Shown: positions 55,201 to 61,500 of the stretch, piece by piece
How the letters are laid out: every line of letters starts with the position of its first letter
How positions within the stretch are numbered: position 1 is the first letter of the stretch
Origin: Streptosporangium pseudovulgare
GTDB lineage: Bacteria > Actinomycetota > Actinomycetes > Streptosporangiales > Streptosporangiaceae
DNA length: 64,000 bases
NCBI RefSeq assembly: GCF_014648055.1
Contig: NZ_BMQJ01000001.1
Span: 1-64,000, forward strand
Direction of reading: 5' to 3'
Made by a program: the position numbers and the translations under genes
Notes under the pieces: model-generated
Databases searched by the model: none
Told to the model about the DNA's origin: nothing
What the model saw: the letters and a program-made list of their open reading frames with translations, nothing else

Positions 55201-58200
55201 CCGGGGAGACGCTGGAGTGGTGGCGTGCTCACCTGGAGGGCGCGCCGACGGTGGTGGACCTGCCGCGGGACGCGCCGCGTCCGCCGGTGCAGACGTTCCG
55301 CGGCGCCGTACGGCGGGCGGGGCTGGACGGTGAGCTGGGCGGGCGCGTCAGGCGGCTGGCGGCGGAGCTGGGGGTGACGCCGTACCCGGTGCTGCTGGCG
55401 GCGTTCGGCGAGCTGGTGGCCCGGTTGACCGGTGAGCGGGACCTGCTGGTCGGCACGCCGTACGCCGATCGGGGGCGCGCGGCGTTCGCGGAGCTGGTGG
55501 GGATGTGCGTGCGGATGCTGCCGCTGCGGTTGCGCCAGGACGGCGACGCGTCCTTCGCCGAGTCCGTGCTGCGGTGCCGGGACGAGCTGGCGGAGGTGGT
55601 GGCGCAGGGGGACGTGCCGCTGGAGCGGGTGGTGGAGGCGTTGCGGGTGCCCCGGGATCTGGGGCGGAACCCGGTGACGCAGGTGTTGTTCAACATGTAC
55701 GACTTCGCCGGGGCGAAGCTGGACCTGCCGGGATGTACGGCGGAGCCGCTGGCGGCGGGCCTGCCGGGTTCGCTGTTCGACCTGACGCTGTACGTCGCGG
55801 CGGAGCCGGGGCCCGGACCGGGCTCGGAGGTGGATTCGGGGCCGGAGCCGGGGCCCAGGCCGGGGTCCGCGGGGGGTTACGCCCTGCAGCTGGTGTACAA
55901 CCCGGATCTGTTCTCGGCGGCGCGGATGGAGGCCCTGCTGGCGGGCTACGCGTCCCTGCTCGCGGATCTGCTGGCGCGTCCGGATGATCCGGTGCGGCTG
56001 GCGCGGATGACGGAGGGCCCGGGGTCCGCAGGAGGCCGGAAGCACACGGGACCCGTGGGATCCACGGCCGAGGAGCACGCGGGACCCGTGGGATCCACGG
56101 CCGAGGAGCGCCCGGAGGACCCGAAGGACCCGGAGGACCCGGAGGACGTAGAGCCGGTGGGGTCCGGGCCGCTGCCGGTGTGGGACGGTCCCGGCCTGTC
56201 GGAGTCGCTGCGCGCGGACGCGGTGGCGGAGGGTTCGGGGCGGGTGCTGGACGGCGCGGCGCTGGCGTCGCTGCGGGACCGGGTGGCCGGGGCGGTGCGC
56301 GGGGCGGGGGTGGAGCCGGGGCGGGCGGTGGCGGTGCTGGCGTCGCGGGTTCCCGAGTTGCCGGGCGTGCTGCTGGGCGTGCTGGCGAGCGGGGCGAGGT
56401 GGGTGGTCCTCGATCCGGCGTATCCGGTGGCGGTGCTGGCGCGTCAGGCGGAGGCCGCGGGGGCGGTGGCGGTGCTGCGCTGCCCGGGGGCTCCGGACAG
56501 CGCGGACCTGCCGATGCCCGCGGGACTGCGGGAGATCACACCCTCCGGCGGATGGGAGACCGTGCCGCCCGGCGGGCGGGAGACCGTACTCCCTGAGGCG
56601 CGGGAGGTCACGCCGTCCGACGCGGCGGAGGCCGTGCCGGCCGGCTCGCGGGAGTCCGTGCCGTCTGACGCGGAGGAGGCCGCGTCATCCGGATCGCGGG
56701 AGTCCGTGCCGTCTGACGGGTGGGGGGTCGTGTCGTCCGGCGCGGGTGCGCCGGGGGCGGGGCCGGGGCGAGGTCCGGTGCGGGGGTATCTGTCGCTGAC
56801 GTCGGGCACGACGGGTGAGCCCAAGCCGGTGGTGACGGGTGAGGGTCCGCTGGCGCACTTCGCGCACTGGTACGTGGAGACGTTCGGGGTGTCGCCGGCC
56901 GACCGTTTCGCGTTGCTGTCGGGGCTCGCGCACGATCCGGCGCTGCGGGACCTGTTCGTGCCGCTGGTGGCGGGTGCGCGGCTGTGCGTTCCCGAGGCGG
57001 CGACGGTGCGTGATCCGCTGCGGCTGGTGGAGTGGCTGCGTGAGCGCCGCGTGACCGTGCTGCATCTGACGCCGCAGCTGGCGCGGATGCTGTGCGGGAC
57101 GGGCGGGGTGCTGCCGGAGGTGCGGCTGGTCGCGACGGGGGGTGATCGTCTCACCTTCGCCGACGCCGTGCGGTTGCGTCGTCTGGCTCCTGCGGCGCGT
57201 GTGGTGGCGTTCTACGGCACGACGGAGACTCCGCAGGCGCACGCCTGGTACGAGGTTCCGCCCGGCGCGGCGGAGAGCGCGGAGCCGGTGCCGGCCGGGC
57301 GTGGGGTCGAGGGCAGCGAGTTGCTGGTGCTGGCCGGGCACGGTGGCCGGGCGGGGGTGGGTGAGCTGGGCGAGGTGGTGGTGCGCAGCGCCAACCTCTC
57401 GGACGGCTACCTCGACGCCGAGCTGACCCGGGCGCGGTTCACCGCGGAGGGTTTCCGGACCGGCGACCTGGGGCGGTTGAACCCGGACGGGACGGTGACG
57501 CTCGCCGGGCGGCGGGACGACCAGGTGAAGGTGCGGGGTTTCCGGGTGGAGCCGGGCGAGGTGGAGGCGGCGCTGGCGGCTCATCCGGCGGTGCGGTCCG
57601 CGGCGGTCGTGGCGGTGGCCGGTGCCGGTGGCGGGCGTGGGGCGGTGCTGTACGGCTACGCCGTCCCGGTCAGACCGGGGGTGTCGTCCGCGCGGCTGCT
57701 GGAGCATCTGCGGGGGGTGCTGCCGGAGTACGCGGTGCCCGCCGGGGTGGAGGTGGTGGCGGCGTTGCCGTTGACGCCGAACGGCAAGGTGGATCGTGCC
57801 GCGTTGCGCCTGCGGGCGCCCGGTCCGGCGGCGATGTCGGCGGGGCGGGGCCACGCCCCGGGCGGCGGTCCCGGCGGTGGTCCGGCCGGTGTTGCGGGAC
57901 CCGATCCGGCGGCGATGTCCGCGGGGCGGGGCCACGGCCCGGCCGGTGGTCCCGGTGACGGGCCGGCCGGTGGTCCCGGTGGCGGCCCGGCCAGGGTGCC
58001 GGGGCGCGGTGCGGGTGGTGGTCCGGGCGGGGAGCCCTCGGGGCCGACGGAGCGGGCGGTGGCCGAGGTGTGGCGGGCCGTGCTCGGCGTGCCCCGGGTG
58101 CGGGCGACGGACAACTTCTTCGAGATCGGCGGTCATTCGCTGGCGATCGCCGCGGTGCAGGCGCGGCTGGCGGGAGTGCTCGGCCGGGAGGTCCCGGTCG

Positions 58201-58343
58201 TGGATCTGTTCCGTCATCCGACCGTGCGGGCCCTGGCGGCGCATCTGGACGGCGGGGCTGACAGCCCGGGTCTGGACCGGGCCGCGCGGCGGCTCGCCGT
58301 ACGGCGGGACCGGATGAGGGGGCGGGCCCGCAGACCTGACTGA
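52269..58343 (+). CDS. Nonribosomal peptide synthetase, A-PCP-C-A-PCP
   Basis: The 2,024-residue enzyme starts directly with an adenylation domain (about 55-590; core YTSGSTGRPKG near 255, YGPTET, YRTGD, NASGK). PCP1 carries the phosphopantetheine Ser669 in VGGHSLRAM. A condensation domain spans about 755-1245, with active HHIVFDGW (His891, His892, Asp896). A second A domain at about 1300-1860 (SLTSGTTGEPKP) has an atypical A4 region. PCP2 has Ser1957 in IGGHSLAI. No thioesterase is present, so the chain passes on, presumably to the PKS encoded next. The lack of an N-terminal C domain suggests it starts the chain. Long Ser/Pro/Gly insertions lie inside A1 (about 180-240) and C (about 935-975). 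Confidence 0.93.
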   Translation: MLEAMREDPSSASLPGTRHVSSPAETPAGTPVGTPPATPVPVEWTSGPPHVSPRTTLCDLIAAQAARSPDAPAVRQWDALLTYRDLISSATALAARLRALGVGPEVRVGLCLRRTPLMPVAALGVMLAGGAYVPLDPGHPRRRLQEVIEDAAIGVVVADEDGRGLLRECGRTLVVPEIVSSPAGSSPGPSPAEPSPGPSSAGLSPAGPLPSEPILTGRLPAGSSSGAPGSGVSVSDGVPVFGDARPGDAAYVLYTSGSTGRPKGVVVDHASAVAFVTAAVARFGLDASCRSIAFSALGFDVSVLDMFAPLTAGGCVQLVPDGDRVDPGRLQRFLEEHEVTWGFVPPALLPLVDPARLPCLRDLVTAGEPPGPEQVARWSAYARFHNWYGPTETTVCVVGAELSGVWDRPLPIGRPLAGCRAHVLDEGMRECPVGVPGELHIGGPQVSRGYLGRPGLTAERFVPDPFSAEPGARLYRTGDRVAWQEDGRIAFMGRLDRQVKVQGQRVEIGEVESVVRAHPGVLQAVVDAPGELVAYVAPLDAPDLVALREHCASRLPPYMVPTRVVRVAALPLNASGKVDLGALRAAYGPVAAGSGAAAGFADGTAGSSGAPGPAGGTRSSRPARSAGQAGSAGDAASAGDGGLAAIWSRVLQALPPEADDDFFAVGGHSLRAMRLVAAVRAELGREISVEDVHSARVYGALAARVAGAPRVGGSGRGGGRAEDGALPEGEDVRDGVPGASGAAVGPVPPAGAAGSDAEPVLSAAQRRMWFVERLAPDTPAHNIAMAERVRGPLDAGALGRALGAVVARHEALRWRVPAEDGVPRVSVAPAGPVPLPVEDLSALAADAREAALARVLDREARERFDLAAGPLLRARLVRLAADEHVVAVTVHHIVFDGWSQDVFFRDLGVAYRGGALEPVGVSFGDYVRWARERDGGASRAGLPAAGASVAGASVAGASGDGASDGGTSGGGVPAGGASGETLEWWRAHLEGAPTVVDLPRDAPRPPVQTFRGAVRRAGLDGELGGRVRRLAAELGVTPYPVLLAAFGELVARLTGERDLLVGTPYADRGRAAFAELVGMCVRMLPLRLRQDGDASFAESVLRCRDELAEVVAQGDVPLERVVEALRVPRDLGRNPVTQVLFNMYDFAGAKLDLPGCTAEPLAAGLPGSLFDLTLYVAAEPGPGPGSEVDSGPEPGPRPGSAGGYALQLVYNPDLFSAARMEALLAGYASLLADLLARPDDPVRLARMTEGPGSAGGRKHTGPVGSTAEEHAGPVGSTAEERPEDPKDPEDPEDVEPVGSGPLPVWDGPGLSESLRADAVAEGSGRVLDGAALASLRDRVAGAVRGAGVEPGRAVAVLASRVPELPGVLLGVLASGARWVVLDPAYPVAVLARQAEAAGAVAVLRCPGAPDSADLPMPAGLREITPSGGWETVPPGGRETVLPEAREVTPSDAAEAVPAGSRESVPSDAEEAASSGSRESVPSDGWGVVSSGAGAPGAGPGRGPVRGYLSLTSGTTGEPKPVVTGEGPLAHFAHWYVETFGVSPADRFALLSGLAHDPALRDLFVPLVAGARLCVPEAATVRDPLRLVEWLRERRVTVLHLTPQLARMLCGTGGVLPEVRLVATGGDRLTFADAVRLRRLAPAARVVAFYGTTETPQAHAWYEVPPGAAESAEPVPAGRGVEGSELLVLAGHGGRAGVGELGEVVVRSANLSDGYLDAELTRARFTAEGFRTGDLGRLNPDGTVTLAGRRDDQVKVRGFRVEPGEVEAALAAHPAVRSAAVVAVAGAGGGRGAVLYGYAVPVRPGVSSARLLEHLRGVLPEYAVPAGVEVVAALPLTPNGKVDRAALRLRAPGPAAMSAGRGHAPGGGPGGGPAGVAGPDPAAMSAGRGHGPAGGPGDGPAGGPGGGPARVPGRGAGGGPGGEPSGPTERAVAEVWRAVLGVPRVRATDNFFEIGGHSLAIAAVQARLAGVLGREVPVVDLFRHPTVRALAAHLDGGADSPGLDRAARRLAVRRDRMRGRARRPD
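55101..55145 (+). repeat. Three tandem 15-bp in-frame repeats in the condensation domain
   Basis: GCCGGGGCCTCCGTT is present twice exactly and once with a changed end. It encodes AGASV repeats within a Gly/Ala/Ser-rich insertion of the C domain. Confidence 0.85.
57825..57986 (+). repeat. 81-bp in-frame duplication in the A2-PCP2 linker
   Basis: Copies begin CCGGCGGCGATGTC at 57825 and 57906. Each encodes PAAMSAGRGH followed by Gly/Pro-rich sequence of 27 residues in total. Confidence 0.8.
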
Positions 58344-58348
58344 GCCGG

Positions 58349-58374
58349 GCGGTCCCGCCGTACGGCGGGACCGC
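58349..58374 (+). terminator. 26-bp perfect palindrome between NRPS and PKS
   Basis: Bases 58349-58361 are the exact inverse complement of 58362-58374, centred on CCGTACGG, and begin 6 bases after the NRPS stop. It could be a terminator or attenuator, but it may also only shape the mRNA, since the PKS gene follows on the same strand after 225 bp. Confidence 0.5.
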
Positions 58375-58568
58375 GCCGCGTGCGGTGCCCGCGCCCGGCC
58401 TCGGGTGCCGGAGAGGAAAGCCGCAGAGGAAAGCCGAAGAACCACAGAAAGCCGGATAAAGCGCCCCCGAAGAGGACCAAGAGGGACCGCCGTGCCGGCG
58501 GGCCACGGAACCGCGAGGCCCGCCGGGCCGCAGGAGAGCTCGTGAGTGAGAGGGAAGGGACCCAACGC

Positions 58569-61500
58569 ATGGCCGAGGAACCCACGGTGGAGCCGATCGC
58601 GATCATCGGTCTTTCGTGCCGGGTGCCGGGAGCCGGGGACGCCGGGCAGTTCTGGCGCAACCTCGCCGACGGGGTGGAGTCGCTGACGCGGTTCACCCTG
58701 GAGGAGCAGCGGGCGCTGGGCGTCTCGGAGCGGGTGCTGGAGGACCCGAACTTCGTCCCGGCCGCGATGATGCTGGACGACCACCAGGATTTCGACGCCG
58801 CGTTCTTCGGCATGTCGATCCGGGAGGCGGAGATCCGGGATCCGCAGCACCGGCTCTTCCTGGAGCTGGCGCACACGGCGCTGGAGGACGCCGGTTACGA
58901 CCCGTTCCGGTATCCGGGTGAGATCGGTGTCTACGCCGGGTCGGGTTCGGACTTCTACCAGTGGATCAACATCCGCAGCAACGCCCAGGCGCACGCGAAC
59001 GCGGGCTGGCTGGCCGTGATGGTGGGCAACCATGTCGACTACTGCGCCACGCTGGCGTCGTACAAGCTGGACCTGCGGGGTCCGAGTTACACGCTGCACA
59101 CGGCGTGTTCGACGTCGCTGGTGGCGGTGCACGTGGCGGCGGAGGCGCTGCGCAACGGCGAGTGCGACATGGCGCTGGCGGGCAGCGCGATGCTGGACCT
59201 GCCGCAGGGGCAGGGGTACGTCTACGACGAGGACGGCATCGTCTCCCCCGACGGTCACTGCCGGGCCTTCGACGCGCAGGCGGCGGGCACGATCTGGGGC
59301 AGCGGCGGCGGGGTGGTGGTGCTGAAGCGGCTGTCGGAGGCGCTGGCCGACGGTGACAACGTCCGGGCCGTCGTCCTGGGCAACGCGATCAACAACGACG
59401 GGGCGGGCAAGGTCGGGTTCTCGGCGCCCAGCATGGACGGCCAGGCGGCCGTGGTCGCGCAGGCGCTGGGGGTCGGCGGGGTGGACCCGCGCACGGTGAC
59501 GTACGTGGAGGCGCACGGCACGGGCACCGCGCTGGGCGACCCGATCGAGGTGGCGGCGCTGAGCAGCGTGTTCCAGCAGGACACGGCCGACCGGCAGTGG
59601 TGCGGCATCGGCTCGGTGAAGAGCAACATCGGGCACCTGGGCCAGTCGGCGGGCATCGCGAGCCTGATCAAGGCGGTGCTGGCGCTGGAGAACGGGCTGA
59701 TCCCGCCGACGCTGCACTACCGGAGCCCGAACCCGAAGATCGATTTCGCGGCGAGCCCGTTCTACGTGGCGGCCGCGCCGACGAAGTGGGAGCGCGACGG
59801 TTTCCCGCGGCGGGCGGGGGTGAGCTCGTTCGGGATCGGCGGCACGAACGCGCACATCGTGCTGGAGGAGGCCCCGGTCGTCGGGCATGAGGACCCCGGC
59901 GGCCCGGAGGGGACACGGGCGGCGCATCTGCTGCGCCTGTCGGCGCGGACCGACACGGCGCTGGCGGCGGCGGCCGAGCGGCTGGCCGGGCATCTGGCGG
60001 AGCGTCCGGACCTGCGGCTGGGCGACGTGGCCCACACGCTGCGGGTGGGGCGCAGGGAGCTGCCGCGCAGGCTGGCGGTGGTGGCGTCCGACGTGGCCGA
60101 CGCGGTGGCGGCGCTGGCCGATCCGCGGCGGGTGATCTCCGGTACGGCGTCGCGGCGCACCCCGGGGGTGGCGTTCCTGTTCTCCGGGCAGGGCTCGCAG
60201 TACGCGGGGATGGGCGCCGAGCTGTACCGCGCGGAGCGGGTGTTCGCCGAGGCGGTCGACGAATGCGCGGAGATCCTGCTGCCGGTGCTGGGCGAGGACC
60301 TGCGGGAGCTGATCTTCGACGGGAGCGAGGAGGCCGGGGAGCGGCTGCGGCGGACCGAGCTGACCCAGCCGGCGTTGTTCACGGTGGAGTACGCGCTGGC
60401 GGCGCTGTGGCGGTCGCTGGGCGTGGAGCCGGCGGCGATGATCGGTCACAGCGTCGGGGAGTACGTCGCGGCGACGGTGGCGGGGGTGTTCAGTCTGCCG
60501 GACGCGTTGCGGCTGGTGGCGGCCAGGGGGCGGCTGGTGCAGGGGCTGCCGGGCGGGTCGATGCTGGCGGTGCGGCTGATGCCGGAGGAGATCGGCCCGC
60601 TGCTGCCGGACGACGTGTCGGTCGCGGGGGTCAACGGTCCGGGGACGTGCGTGGTCGCGGGGCCGTCGGCGTCGATCGCGGAACTGGCGGCCGAGCTGGA
60701 GGAGGAGGGAGTGGGCGGGGTGGTGCTGCGCACCTCCCACGCCTTCCACTCGGCGATGATGGAGCCGGTTCTGGGGGAGTTCCGGGAGCTGGTGGCCTCG
60801 GTGGAGCGGTCGGCGCCGGGCCTGCCGTTCCTGTCGAACGTGACGGGCACCTGGATCACGGCGGAGGAGGCGACCGACCCGTCCTACTGGGCGCGGCACC
60901 TGCGTGAGCCGGTGCGGTTCGGCGACTGCGTGGCGAACCTGCTCGCCGACGGCGAGTGGATCATGATCGAGTGCGGTCCGGGCGGGCAGCTCGCCGGGCT
61001 GGCGGGGGCGCAGGTTCCGGCGGGCGGGGTGGCGCCGCTGACGTCGCTGCCCGGCCCGAAGGACGTGGGCGACGATGTGCGGGTGCTGTCGGCCGCCGTC
61101 GGGACGCTGTGGGTGAACGGCCTGGAGCTGGGCGAGTTCGGGGATCCGGGCCGCCGGGTGTCGCTGCCGGGTTACCCGTGGGAGCGGCGCAGGGCGTGGA
61201 TCGACCCGGATCCGCAGGGGGCGTTCGTCGGCGGGGTGGCCAACCACGCGGCGCCGGCCGCTGGGGAGCTGCCGCTCGCGGAGTGGTTCAGTGTGCCGGT
61301 GTGGCGGCAGGCGGCGCCCGCGCCGGTGCCGTCCGCGCCGGTGGGCCGCGCACTGGTGTTCGCCGACGAGGGTTCGACGGCGCTGGTGGAGGCGTTGCGC
61401 GCGGCCGGGGCCGAGGTGACCGAGGTGCGGCCGGGTGCGGCGTTCTCGGCGTCGGAGGCGGGTTTCACCGTACGGCCGGCGGAGCGGGCCGACTACGACG

